A DNA stretch of 64,000 bases, from assembly GCA_002794775.1 (NCBI GenBank), contig NBAY01000016.1, positions 1-64,000 on the forward strand, written 5' to 3'. Origin of the DNA: Porodaedalea pini. Its lineage: Eukaryota; Basidiomycota; Agaricomycetes; Hymenochaetales; Hymenochaetaceae. Shown here in pieces: positions 36,934 to 48,921 of the stretch. The notes under the pieces were generated by a model, which searched no databases, had not been told where the DNA came from, and saw only the letters and a program-made list of their open reading frames with translations. Made by a program: the position numbers and the translations under genes. How positions within the stretch are numbered: position 1 is the stretch's first letter; every line of letters starts with the position of its first letter.

Positions 36934-37356
36934 TTTCGATCCCGTAATGAGCTTGCGTACCTCTAGATATTTTCTTCGTGCCGTTATTTACCAGGCGTCG
37001 GACCACCTCTCATCGCATTCTTTATGTTTTCATTAATAGGATGTAACAAACAGAACAGTCCAGGCTGATGAACCCTTTTGTCACTATCAGAAGAACGATG
37101 TCGAGTGAGTTGAGCAAGTGCTAGGTTGCTGAGGGCGCCGCAATGTCAATCCATCGCAAACAAGTCAAGTGGACTTCATTCTAAGGTGGAAGGGCCCCAT
37201 TTCAATCTCCATAGAAACGACATTGGGAGAGAAAAACATATTTATCGATACAGAAACAAAACAAGCCTCACAGCGATACCGATACATATTATAATTATAT
37301 ACTGAGAGACAACGGCGTATATTCTGGCGGAACATCGTGTGTTTGCACAATGCATC
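36934..37356. other. Convergent intergenic region between CYP61 and the CBM19-like gene
   Basis: 3' flanks of two convergent genes; nothing else seen. Confidence 0.5.
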
Positions 37357-38788
37357 TTACTTCCCGTTGTCACTCACGGTAAACTGTGAAAGGCACGAGG
37401 ATGAGGATACTAAAACAGGTGGAAGGTGAAGGTGAAAAACACGCACGTAGACCATGTCGTCTAATGAGCCGTGTTGTGCGACTGCCACGAGGACGGGCTG
37501 GTGGTTTGCCGCGCTATTGATGCTTGCAAGGCGGTACGTGCCCGCGGGAAGCCCGTCTGTTACGTTCACTGACAACACACCGTCCTGCGCCTGTTCATTC
37601 AACCCCTTGAAAAACGCGAACTTCGTCGCATCTATGACGCTCGTGTCCGATAGGCCGTTGATATTCTCAATGACAATATGTGAGTGCCCAACTATGTTAC
37701 CCGAGTTGTCGACAGTCTGTGGCGCAGAGAAGTAGTTCGCATCAGCATTCACAAAGTTACCGGACGCGAGGTTCTTGATGCCGAGCTTGACTGTGAAAGA
37801 TTTGTTCGATGCGATGGTGTCCATGTTCTTCGGCGACTGGAATTTCGCCGAAGGCATGTTGGACGTGGATGCAATTACGCCCATTGGTGCTCTGAAAATG
37901 AAAAAAGGGAGACAAAGAGATGAGCCACCAATCAACAAGCTTCCTTCCATATAGACTCACGCATTGCACGAGCCACCTTTGACTTGCTGGCCGTTCGTGA
38001 GCGGGACCTTGACCGTTGCGCAGAAATTGATGAAGTTATTCGAGGACGTCGCCGACGCTACCTGGTTCGCCGCGGGTGTCTGCTGTCCGTCCTTCTCGAA
38101 CCCCGTCTGCACAAGAGATGAGTCAAGGCATTGAGAGCTCTGCAGGTCGCCGCTGTTGTTTGACGAAGTGGATGAGCTGGTTGAAGACGAGGCGGCGGAG
38201 GTGGCTGTCTGCTTCTTTGAGGATGAACTCGAAGCCTTGGTCGAAGCCTTGGTCGGGGTGGCCGTCGATTCAGAAGCGGGAGCGGAAGCAGACGAGCTGC
38301 TCCCGTTCGTGTCGCTTCCACTGCCGTCGGTTGCACCCGTGGCAGCTATGCGCGAGTCGACGTCTGACTGCGTTGTACAAGTAACACTCGTTCCCGCGCT
38401 GTTGACAAGAGGGAGTGCAGCACATCTGACATGAGAAGTTAATTTTAGCGGTATTCAATGGACGATGAATGAAGAAGACCATCATACATGAGTCCGCTTC
38501 CGCATGATTGAAGCACAAATTTGCCGCTGACGCATTGCGCGAATTGCTGGTTCACGCATGCATTCTCGCCAGCATTGCATGGTGAATCTGCCGTAAGACT
38601 AGCAAACTGATTGCTGAAAGAGACAACGGGTTAGTTGAACAGTAATTCGATTCTAAAGGTAGAAAATATCACTTGAGGTTTATGGCATCCTCTCCGTTTT
38701 GTTTTTGAAAGGAGGATGATTGAGGAGCCGGCCTGGCAAGGACATAGGAAGCAAAGGAGAGGACAAGCAGAGCAGTCACAGACTTCAT
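37357..38788 (-). CDS. Secreted protein with CBM19-like chitin-binding module and Ser/Thr linker
   Basis: The signal peptide is MKSVTALLVLSFASYVLA. Next is a Cys-rich module with GEDAINLKNQFASLT, DSPCNAGENACVNQQFAQCV, GKFVLQSCGSGLMCAALPLV and TSVTCTTQ, which matches the CBM19 chitin-binding pattern. A linker of mostly Ser, Ala, Thr and Lys follows. The C-terminal domain (QTGFEKDGQQTPAANQVASA, FCATVKVPLTNGQQVKGGSC, APMGVIAS, SHIVIENINGL, LPAGTYRLASINSAANHQPV) belongs to a family frequent in mushroom secretomes, often of unknown activity. About 400 residues. It is probably a wall- or matrix-associated protein. The final exon encodes only FTVSDNGK. The promoter on this strand has TATA- and CCAAT-like sites. 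Confidence 0.8.
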
Positions 38789-39464
38789 GATTGAATTAGT
38801 TGGTGAGAAGGGGAAAGACACCAGGTCTGCGAGGAAGGATTGAACAGCGAAGAACTAGCCAGCTAGAAAGAGCCTGACGAAATGGAGGGGATTGAAAGGC
38901 ACTTTTGAGGGCATACAGATGCATTTGTCCTTTATAGGAGGCGCGATTGGGCGGCGTGGCTTCTTTTCGAAAACTCCTTTCTGACAAGGTTGCACGAACA
39001 ATAGGCTGCCGGCAAACTCCGTCTTTGTTTTCCTCTGCTTCAAGCGAGTTCATGTCTTGCTCCCGTTTTGTATGTATTGTTCTGAGTAAATTGCCATGGC
39101 CAGCATATCCGGCGACAGAAAAAACCTTCCTCGTCTCCAATGGGATTCAGTATGGGGTTGCTTGACCCTTCGTTCTAGATCACCATGCTTGCCGGAGGTG
39201 GCCTCAATCCACGTGAAACAAAAGTGGGCGTTGTGAAGGCCAGACGCCACACAGCACCAATATGTGTGAACATTCTAGAGCAACGGCGCGAGGCCACGAA
39301 TGTGATGATATGACGGTAGTTTGTGGTTGAAGGTTGACTTCAAGTTAGAGCCACGCCGATCACGGTAAGTAACTGCTTGACAAGGCTTTTCGGCAGCTTC
39401 CGATATAAGTTATAACCCTGCTCATCGCTGAAATCTGCTTGCTGGTCAAAATACACAGCTCGAG
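38789..39464. other. Divergent promoter region, CBM19-like gene and HAD phosphatase
   Basis: No gene. It contains the TATA/CCAAT pair used by the minus-strand gene and the leader of the HAD gene. Confidence 0.5.
38931..38950 (-). promoter_or_regulatory. TATA and CCAAT-like elements of the CBM19-like gene
   Basis: On the minus strand ccaat (38,946-38,950) is followed by tataaa (38,931-38,936), about 145 bases before the ATG at 38,788. Order and spacing fit a core promoter. Confidence 0.45.
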
Positions 39465-40417
39465 ATGACACTCCATACTATTGTAGTAGACGCCGTAGGT
39501 TCCAATGCTGCTTTTCAGTTGCTTGTTTGTAAACGACTCATCAACCCACGCATACAAGGTCCTCTTTGATATGGATGGGTGAAACCCACATACTTATACA
39601 CATTAATTCTATAACTGCTGATCAGAAGATGCAATATAACGCTTGTATACAGAACACTAATAGACTCTACTCCCGGTGTCATGACTGCCTGGGGGATCTT
39701 TGCGAAGGACTACGGATTGGATGCCGAAACAGTCGCACACTCATCGCATGGCCGCAGGCTGTACGACACGCTCAAGGAGTACTGCAAGATCGAAGATGAG
39801 GAAAGACTTCTTGTCAGTGGCAGCATACCTCTTGAATGAAATTCGTGAAATATGGCTGATGAAATTGCATCGATCATGGCAGGCAGAAATAGCGAGGTTT
39901 GAGGAAGAGGTTCTGAGAGGCGGGCCTGTCGCCCTACCAGGTGCAGTCGAGCTCATCAAGCAGGCCAGTATAAGTCCTAACTTATGAAAGGAGAGCCTCA
40001 GTCTCATCATAGCATGCATAGATTCAATCCTGGAACCCACATTTGGAAGCTCAGAGACACTCGTGGGTGATTGCGACATCCGCGACGAACGTCTACGCGC
40101 CGCGTGCCCTGACAGCGTGTGGTATTCCCATACCTCCTGCAGGACTCGTCACTTCAAATGATGTTGCGCGGGGCAAACCTCACCCAGATCCGTATCTTGC
40201 GGCCGCGGAGCGCTGCGGTGTACCTGCCCATAATTGTCTCGTTGTCGAAGACGCACCATCCGGCTTGAATTCTGGCCGCAATGCTGGCTCTAAGACCCTC
40301 GCTGTATGCACCTCGCATTCGAAGCAATCCATCCTCGCAACGTCTAATCCAGATTACATTGTCAAGGATCTCACAAAGTATGCTGCTTTATCCCGGTCGA
40401 AGAAGAAGGCCATTTGA
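39465..40417 (+). CDS. HAD-superfamily sugar/glycerol phosphatase (GPP/DOG-like)
   Basis: Start MTLHTIVVDA joins an exon giving VLFDMDG, then TLIDSTPGVMTAWGIF, so HAD motif I (DxDGT) is complete across two introns. Cap residues follow (HGRRLYDTLKEYC). Motif II is WVIATSATN, motif III is KPHPDPYLAAAERCG, and motif IV is CLVVEDAPSGLNSGRNAG. Length is about 240 residues, normal for the yeast Gpp1/Dog2 type that removes phosphate from glycerol-3-phosphate or 2-deoxyglucose-6-phosphate. The exact substrate cannot be told. The junction near 39,963-40,021 does not fit a GT donor in frame. Either a GC donor (cag|gccagt) is used or a one-base indel has broken the gene there. Everything else is in frame. 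Confidence 0.8.
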
Positions 40418-40654
40418 CGTTTGCATTCAAGGGTATCTGCCAAGTGGATGGACGGGAAATTAGAATTTACTATAGACGACTCGGAGTGATGACTGTCTAG
40501 GATACATCTGTACTTGAAGAGGGATACAAAGCAACACTAGAACCTGATAAAGACGACAAAGCAGTCGGTGGAGACATTATGGCTTGATCGATCTCGATGG
40601 TGATTGACCTAGAGTTTGTGTATGTATAGGCATAGTAGACTATTATTCAGATGC

Positions 40655-43382
40655 TTAGGACCGTGCGAGTTGTCCCTCTCTTAAATCCATCGAATCCGCG
40701 CGACGACCAAGACCATCAGGCATACCAAACGTGACCGTCGACATCTGCGCCTCGTTGGTGTGCACGCTCCACGTACTGCCATAGATCTGCTGCATGACTT
40801 CGTCTCTTGATCTAGGCAAGTTTTCCGGCGAGTTTGCGTGTCTTCCAAACAACATAGAAATACTCTTGAAGCATGATTGGGTCGTCATTGAGGAGAGGGA
40901 TAGTCGAGAATGTGAAGCCTGCGGGGCATATGTGAAACCTATCCCTCGTCCAGATTGGATAATGCCTTTCGGCAAGTTGAAGGTCCCGCTTGACATCGAG
41001 CTTTCGCATCCTGTAAGGTACTTGTTGCACGCAGCGCTCTTCCTTGCCCCTCCTTTCCCACCACTCAATTCGCTGAGCATTGATACCATGGACCTTCGAG
41101 TTGACAGGACAGATGATCGAGCGCCAGAGCTAGACAAGCGTTTCTTCCTCAGCTTTCTGGGTCGTTCGGAAGTCACGCTGAGGTTGAGGCGCGAAGTCGA
41201 ATAGCAGAGGTCAAGGAAATCACCAGGCTTGACGGACTCGGCTGCCTTTGGGTCTCCAGCGAAGTATATAGAAGGGCTCTTCAGAATGCTCCGAATCTTA
41301 TTCTTTTTGTTTGGCGAGAAGTTGTCATGACTGTCGAGATCTGCAGAATTCGGGATGGTATTAGCAGCAGTTTCTTCTCCCGGAGATATTGCAGTCGGAT
41401 CCCAAATAAAGGTAAATCCATTGAAGTTTGAGGCATCTGTGGCTTGACTGTCGTCAAGTGCAAGGAGATCTGATTTTTCGTAGAAATGGAAGATGTCTTC
41501 ATCGATTTCCAAGAGATCGACCTCATCCCCATAGGGAATGTAAGGCGCTGGAAGGGAGAAATGTAAGTAGCCAAGCTTTGAGGTCTGTTTTAATACCAAC
41601 CAGAATAATCTTTGACTTTGACTCTTTCCCAGTTACTAGAAGCCTGATGAGTCTCTAATATTTGTTTTGATTTGGACGTATGAAAACCCTTACATGTCTG
41701 AGAAATATTCGTGTGCTTGTACTTGAGCCATTTTGGGCCGTAGATGGGGGTTGCGTTCGAGACACTATAGAAGAATCAATTAATATCAGATATATGTGAG
41801 GAGAATGCATATTACCTTCTTGATCAAGTTCCATTCAGAGAGCGGTACCAACTGAGAAGGATGGCTCGGCGCTTGACCTCGGAGGATCCTCTTTTGCATA
41901 ATCAAGAGTGGATCTAGTTCGTCTCCCTCAAGGAAAGGGTGCTAAACATACGGTGTACATTAGCTTTCGCCTCTCATGATGAAATGATCCATTACCTGAC
42001 CAAAATGCATGATGCACAGAAGCACGCCGAAGCTCCAGACATCGACAGCATAGTCGTAGGTCCACCCAAGGATCCTTTCTGGTGCTTCAAACTCTCTCGT
42101 GCCACAGTTAGAAGTAGTACTTTCATATTGATCAAGAACCTTGGCACAATTGAAGTTGGTCAACACAATATGCCCGTCGGCAGCGATCATGGCATTCTCC
42201 GGCTTGACGTCACGATGAACGATATGTAAGGAATGTAGGTAAGAAATTGCTTCGACCTAGACACCGTGAGTTACTGATCAGCGATATACATGTTGTCCTT
42301 GAACTCACAATCTCGCCTGCATAGAAGCGCGCTTTATCAGATGCGAACGGGCCTTCGCGGTCGAGATGCATCGCAATGCTTCCTCCGGGGTATGTGTCCT
42401 ATTGCAAACACATGAGCAAGTTACACGCAATCAAGGTAAAAAAATTGGCTCTCACTAGAACCATGTAGAGGCGAGCCTCATCATGAAAACTCCTGTGAAG
42501 CTTAGGAAGAAACGGACAGTCTCCTTCCGTGACAATTCTTAAGCAGGTTTGTTCGGAGCGAACGTGCTTGAGAAGATTTGGAGTGGAGGCCGTGCGTTTC
42601 CCCATTGTTTTGATCGCATATATACCAAAATCGGAGCAGCTGCGGGCCAAGATGGTCTGGATGGACGGCTCTTTTCCGATGACTCGCATTACTTCGAAAT
42701 CAGAAATGCTGAGCCTCTGATAAACAAGTGCATGCCGTCTGTGATCTGCAATAACGATGAACGCATAGAGAGGCATACCTTGCTTGCCCCGAGGTCTAAA
42801 AACGATGTTCGAGTCCTCGGCTTTGGTGAAATAACCATAATCTCCTAAGGAAGGATAAGTTCTGAGTTCAACTCGAGTCATTCAACAGACGCGCCTCAAT
42901 CTCATCGTGTTCCCATTCCGGATCTATTTCTTTCACGTTTTTAATGTGCTGATAGACAATGTACACCGTCAGAAAATTTACAGGTCTATGATGGCATCGT
43001 ATTACCTCAATGTGAAAACTGTCGCTACGGTTGAGCGCGCAACTCCTGCTAACGCGAGCGATTCCTGCACAACCAAACTCAGGGAAGGAGACGTCGGGCT
43101 CGTGTCGCGCATTTATTATTCCAGGAAATGATTTCTATAAAATTTGTCAGTCGTGAAAAATAATGTGGAGTACATATCACTTACAGAGAAGGGGACGCGA
43201 TCCATGTCCACCTGCAACACTGGAGTCACAGGCGAAGAGACTCTATAGGAGGCAGGCGACGCCGGCGACTGGACAACCGTCGGACTCTGTTTAAAATATA
43301 TAAGCCTGCATGAAGAAAAGAGCTTCCATGTATGGATTAAATTTACCAGGGAGAAACGGCTGCTGCGACGCGAGTTCATCAT
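40655..43382 (-). CDS. AGC-type protein kinase-like protein with degenerate ATP-binding motifs
   Basis: Exons join from ATG 43,382 (MMNSRRSSRFSL, then SPTVVQSPASPASYRVSSPV) through EHDEIEARDYGYFTKAEDSN into the kinase fold. The domain shows ISDFEVMRVIGKEPSIQTIL, where the glycine loop lacks GxGxxG. It then has YAIKTM (Lys kept), LHRSFHDEARLYMVL, YPGGSIAMHLDREG, IVHRDVKPENAM (HRD kept), LTNFNCAK in place of DFG, APERILGWTYDYAVDVWSFG and a C-terminal extension with FNGFTF like an AGC tail. The Asp that binds magnesium is replaced by Asn, so it is probably a pseudokinase or an atypical kinase. The C-terminal third is Ser-rich and unrecognised. An ATG at 42,881 lies inside an intron and is not the start. 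Confidence 0.8.
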
Positions 43383-43645
43383 GTATTAATTCCCTTCGGG
43401 TGGCACAAGACACGGCTGAGGCCTTCGGATATTTATAAAGGAAATATAAGACTTTGAAGCTCAGAGAAGCGTGACTGGAGGTCTATCCAAGAAGATGAGG
43501 GTATTCAGACTAGGATGATGGTGGCAAGAGCGAGAAAGCCAAGTTACATAAATACCGCAACGCACTAATCCAGGTCATTTGCACCAAGCAAAACCAAACA
43601 TGGCAAACAAAGGGAACCCTAAAATACAGAAAGTCGCTGACGGAT

Positions 43646-46284
43646 TCAGAATTTACAGTACTGCACCTCCATGCACATCTTGCTCTTCACTTTAAACTCC
43701 CATGCAATGTGCTCGACCATCTCCCGGGAGATGACGATGACTTCCTCCATTTCTTCACTGTCTAATGCCTGGATCCTCTGTAGTAAGCCACACTCATGCA
43801 GCGTGAATGCAACATCCTCCGTACGAATGCCTGTCGCATTTGAGATGTCCTCTAGTGTACACCTAGCGAAGACGTGGGTCGTCGCACTTCCGTCTGGGTT
43901 GGCCGAGGTTCGCATCCATCGCATATGGGTGTACAGAGCGTCTACACATATGTTTCAAACATGAGCCTTCCTTCAGTGCCCTGCGATAGCTAGCACGTAC
44001 CATTGGCCCCACTTGTGGCGGCAATAGCGTCTCTATTATTATACTCATCTTCAAGGCCACTTTCCCAAATCTTGTTTCTGCTGCTGTTATCTCCAAAAGG
44101 TTTTCCGCTCTTTCTTCTTTTCTTTGACCCATTTGCCTCGCGAGCTTCAATAAAGCGAATGAGATCATCATCGACAGGCCGCTGTTGATCTCGTGGAATA
44201 TCTGTCAGTGGTTGTACAGAGAGCATCCGTCTGTTTGCAGGATAACCTTGATCGGTCATGAGATGAGATTTACAGACAATTATCACGAACCTGAAGAACT
44301 GAACCAGAGCTCCTGTCCAGTAGGTCAGGTAAGTCCTTAGACCTAACTCAGACAACGGTCGTTCCGGTGTTCCGAGCTTACCCGCTCGGCGAGATAGTTC
44401 ATAACCTATCGAATGAGATAAACTCAAAAGACACATTGTTCGCAACGATATGGGACACGTACTAAACTCGATCATGAGCATTCCATATCGCTTCCGCTGA
44501 TACGGCGGGAATGTAATGATGCAAGCGAGGTTGTATTCATCATACGAGATTTTTTCCTAAAATATAAGGTCAGTAGAAGACCGATACGAGTTCTCGGTAT
44601 GCCGCACCTTAGAGAAGAAGCCTATAACATGGTCTTGTTGCTTTTCTCCTTCGGTCAGAACGTAGAACATGACTGCATGTGACATCGATCAATTGTTCCA
44701 TAAGTAGGCATATATAACCGCACAGTTTTCACAGTCATAGAACAGAGTCTTTATATCGATAAAGAACTTCCCGAAGAGTGAGAGGTTTTGACAGAACAGC
44801 TGGTTGGTCTCAGTTACCAGGCGTTGACGAAGACATGAACGAAATGTGTATACTTACCTTATCCTTAGCCCCATCTATCTCATATATGACATGTGCACCA
44901 CGCTCGTATACCTTCCTTCCAGGAGGATGCATTTTATTGCAGAACTTCTGCATTTCCACAACACGCGGATAAATCAGTTCTAAATAAGAACGAACACGAC
45001 GAGAACTAGCTCACCAAATGCAGCTCTAGCATGCTACCTTCTTGCATATACTTGAAGCATCGATCGCAGACCCATAGCATAGGTTCCTCGACGGGAGTAT
45101 GGTTCTCCTGGGTGTTCTGAGCGCGGGGACGACCCCGCGTGCTGCCGCGCTTCGCGACCTGTCCTCTGGGCCCAGAAGTCGCTCCGCCGTGTCTGCTGGA
45201 TCCCGCCGATGCCGATGCGTTTTCGTCGTCGACGCTCGAGATTGGATAAGGCGAATAGTACCTAAAGACAAGTACAAAGGCGCATTAGCAGACCGGAGAT
45301 TCGTGGAGTAGAGTGCAGCGTACCAAGTCTTGATCTGCCAGCGCCCGAAGATCACTCTGTCAAAGTTCCTCGACATAGTCTTGCTCGGGTTCGCCCCGTT
45401 CACAGCCGTCTCTGTCTCTGGGTTCGCAGATCCTCCGACTTCATTTTGCGTCTGCTGCTCTGGCAATTGTACTTGCATGCGTAGTGTCGGGGTCTGCGGT
45501 TCCGATTGCGTCTGAGTGGACGGAGCAGGCAGCCCTTCGTAACTCACGTATTCCTCGCCAGTCATCCTCGTCGAGTCCTCCTCGCCATCTACCTGACCGC
45601 GAGAGATAGCAGCGACGCTCACGGACTTGCCGCGTTTCCGTTTCCGCTTGCCCTTCGTCGATGTGGTCGGTGTAGCTCCGTCATATTCGTCAGGTCTGGT
45701 TTCACTTTTAGCCTGCTGCTCTTGCTCTTGCGCCTGCGACGCCGGGCTCTGCGGTTCAGACTGTGTCTGAGCAGACTGCCCAGGTAGCTCTTCGCCAGAC
45801 AGCTCTACATGATCTCCATTCGTTTCGCCATTCACATCCGCTGAGTTCACCGAACCATCGACTTGATCCACCTGTCCGCGAGCGGCAGCCGAAGCGCTCA
45901 CGAACCTGCCGCGATTCCGCTTCCACCAGCCCTTCGACGCTGGGCTCGGCGTCGCACTGTCGCGCCTCTTCGCCTTCGGTCTTTCAGAAGCGGTCACATG
46001 CACTCTTGCGAGCAGATAGGCAGGGGTCGTACTGGCCGACGGTGGCGCCGATACTGGTTCATTCGGGTGGCTTGTCGTCGGGCTGGCATTTATGCCTACT
46101 AACGCTTCGGCAGCACTCAACTCGTTCTCCGCGTATATTCGTGGATTTTCATGCGCCTTCACCTGCGCTGATCCGAGCAGTGTTAGCACAGTTATCAAGG
46201 AATGCGCGATGAAACAGCGCACCCACCAGGGAACTGGCGCTCTTCGGCCTCAGCGCTCGGCCTACGGTCTCTTGTTCTCGCCAT
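43646..46284 (-). CDS. MYST-family histone acetyltransferase
   Basis: The start [19 protein letters not shown] joins [18 protein letters not shown] long disordered, basic region with two related repeats follows. The catalytic part begins [16 protein letters not shown]. It continues with the zinc finger [20 protein letters not shown] and [19 protein letters not shown], then [20 protein letters not shown], which holds the conserved Cys and the acetyl-CoA loop (usually QRKGYG, here QRKRYG). The end of the domain is [26 protein letters not shown]. The C-terminus ([23 protein letters not shown]) is the helix-turn-helix tail of MYST enzymes. The enzyme acetylates histone tails in a nuclear complex. 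Which subfamily (Sas2, Sas3/Mst2 or Esa1) cannot be settled by eye; the FGxxxIKTWYYSPYP form favours Sas2/Sas3 over Esa1. The gene is complete. Confidence 0.9.
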
Positions 46285-46644
46285 AGCTCATACGAGACGA
46301 GACGAATCGACGAATCTAAATTATGCAGCTCGGAGTTTTAAAACAGTACAGTTGCAGGGAAGGGTGGCAGTCGAAGGAAACCCAACCGCAACAACTTCTG
46401 CGAAGGCGGAGACGAGAGTCAAGACGGTTCGCTTCGAAACCAGAAATTATGTTATCCTTCGTTTTACTCACTCTCACCCGAAAGGTTGATCTCACTAACG
46501 CGCGTTATTGACAATAAATATAGCGCCTTCCCAACAGTAGACAAAAACAGAGCATATTGGCAAGCATGGCATATGATGATGGTCGAGCAGCATGCACAAG
46601 CATAGGTACAGGTAAAGGAAATGATACGTAGATGGGCATTACAA

Positions 46645-47360
46645 TTACTCCTTGACCGGTGCCTCGTGCTCGATAGCGATGATCGCCTGTCTCTTTTCCA
46701 AAAGGCGGGCCTGGCGACGGTCACGGGCGGCCTGCAGAAAGGAAGAAATGAGCACCAAACATTCTCTGCGCCCGAAATTGAACGAACCTTGTTCTTGACG
46801 CGACGAGCCTCCATCTGGTCGCTGAGTACCTTAGTACGGGACTTCTCAGCCTTCGCCTTGTGAATGTACTCCATAAGCACGCGCTTGTTCTTAAAGACGT
46901 TACCCTTCGACTTCAGGTAAAGGGCATGATAGCTATCCATCGAGGACGTTGTGTGAATGCATGAGATAAATATGAAGATGAGACGGTCTGGAAAGACTGC
47001 TCACAGATGCTTATCAATCTTGCCCGCCTCACGGTACTTTCTCAGCAGCCGTCTGAGAACGCGCTGCCTACGCATCCATTGCACCTTCGTCGGCATACGG
47101 GCCTCAGCGGTACCCTTCCGCTTACCGGGCCCAGTGTGACGACCCTTGCGCTTCGCGGCGAGGAGGTCGCGGGTGCGGGCGCGAGAGTGAACGGTGGCGG
47201 GTTTGATGATAACGCGGCCGTCCTTGATGAGCTTTTTTATGTGGGTGCGCGAGTTGGCGTTGCCAATCTCCGACTGCTCGGCGGGGTCGAGCCAGATCTT
47301 GCGCTTGCCGACGCCAGCGACGGAGGCAGCGAGCCGTTTTTGAGAGCGCAGGTTGACCAT
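46645..47360 (-). CDS. RPL19: 60S ribosomal protein L19 (eL19)
   Basis: Highly conserved: [76 protein letters not shown] and a basic C-terminal helix ([20 protein letters not shown]), ending EHEAPVKE. Normal length, near 195 residues, with two introns in the coding part (one inside [13 protein letters not shown]). Upstream on the same strand, caagaacaag|gtgagca and an acceptor gaactag just before ccgccATG mark an intron in the 5' UTR, as is common in ribosomal protein genes. It is a component of the large subunit, near the intersubunit bridge. Divergent from the HAL-type kinase gene. Confidence 0.97.
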
Positions 47361-48921
47361 GGCGGCTAGTTCATTCAACGTTAGCATAAGCAGCTAAGAA
47401 GAACGTACGGCCGTGCATGCTCACCTTGTTCTTGAGGATGTCGACAGCGGCGAGGAGCGATACCGATCGGGTGTGTCAATCGACTCTCTTGCTGTATAGT
47501 TTTACAAATATGGAAATACACTCTCACGATGTCCACATTATATTTTCTACTATTTCAAAACGAGTCCAAATTCTTTATGTCCCTACAGTCTACAAGTACA
47601 CTACTATAAACCAAACCTTGCTGGTACGGTTCATCATATTCCAATGAGCTGTTGCGCGCAGGCTCACAAAGCCGAGATTGAGACGTACTTGCTGCTGGGC
47701 GGATCGGCTCACAGTTCGCATATTAAACCGGCATACACCCTTGAAGTTTTGAAAGAAAGTATCACTTGCAAGAGAAGACCAGCAAGCAAAAAAGGGTGTT
47801 TTAGACACGCAGGTTTGAAAGTGAAGCCATACAATGGGCTGAATTTAGTCAAGCACTGTAGAAATCGGTCCGATGCTCGTCTTTCAATTGCGAAAGCATA
47901 TGTCCCTGACGTTCGCACTGAGGCCTCGAGTTCAGAAGGTACGTACGCATGCATGGCCTTCCGTGGCGGTCCTGGAATGCAGCCTGAGCTTGGTACGAAT
48001 GGCAGAAAGTCCGCTTTGCCTCGCGCTCACAGTTTTATTTTCAATAGAAGAAGTTCTTCTCCCGTGCCCGTTTTGATCTTCCCGTCGATTTACTGGCGAC
48101 TTGCATAGTGCTGATGGACGAGCGCTTTGAGCAAGATATCTCGCGACAAGAACGGAGGGAGCAGTCCCGCATCAGTCCCTAACGGCCTCTAAATCTGTTC
48201 CCCGCCTCGTTGCACATTCACGTCATCGTAGCCGAGTCGAACGTGCTTCGGAGTCTCGATGAGATTGAAAACTGGCAAACAGTCTACGAGATAGAACTCC
48301 TATTTGCGGCGTGGCTCCCATGCGTTGTTAGAGTTGCGTAGACGGCCGCTCGGTCAAAGAATGTCCCGTTCTTACGTGTCCTTGCTGAGATGAGTGGGGA
48401 GCAGAGCCCCTCGGAGCGGCAAAGATTATAATATCAATGCAGCAAGGCAGAATTGAGGATAAACAGATGGTACAATAGATCATGAAGGTCACCGTGCTGT
48501 CGCGCCAGAATGTGACCCGCGTGGGAGAATGTGACTGTCACCGGCAAAGACCGGGGATGTATGTAAACGTGACCAGCACTGAGTGGGAGGAGAGGTATCC
48601 CTTCGTTTGCTTTTCGTCTGCAACAAACCTAGCATCTTTGAGCACTCTGCCCTTGTGCACGAGGGGGGCTTGCTTAAGCCTGTTCTCCTCGCCTGCACGC
48701 TTCAGTTGGTCAACCGCCGTATTCGCCTGCTTGTCACCTCTTTCTCATCCCCCGTGCATCATGTCGTGTCAATAAACAGCCTTCTGCAGTATTCGGCGCG
48801 TCAGCTCACTTCAGCTTCCTTACTTTGCTTTCGCCCACTTTACGCCTGTTTGCTGCTCTCTTAAAATTTCACTCTGGCCCCCCACGACATCCCCTCCTCT
48901 TCTCTCCACACCCTCCCAGGT
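47361..48921. other. Long divergent intergenic region, RPL19 and HAL-type kinase
   Basis: The right end of RPL19's 5' UTR intron lies at about 47,424. The ORF at 47,644-48,108 and others show no motif and no codon pattern that I trust. The last 80 bases before 48,922 are C/T-rich, as in many fungal leaders. No tRNA or repeat was recognised. Confidence 0.5.

Noticed and set aside
42399..42881. ATG at 42,881 as start of the AGC-like kinase
   Set aside because: It lies inside an intron. Splicing c|gtctgttg...ccttag joins EIEA to RDYGYF and extends the protein upstream to 43,382.
45763..46212. Plus-strand ORFs over the MYST N-terminal region
   Set aside because: Shadow frames of the minus-strand Ser/Gln-rich coding region; no motifs.
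47644..48108. ORF of 154 codons between RPL19 and the kinase gene
   Set aside because: No recognisable motif, no splice-compatible extension and odd composition; likely chance.
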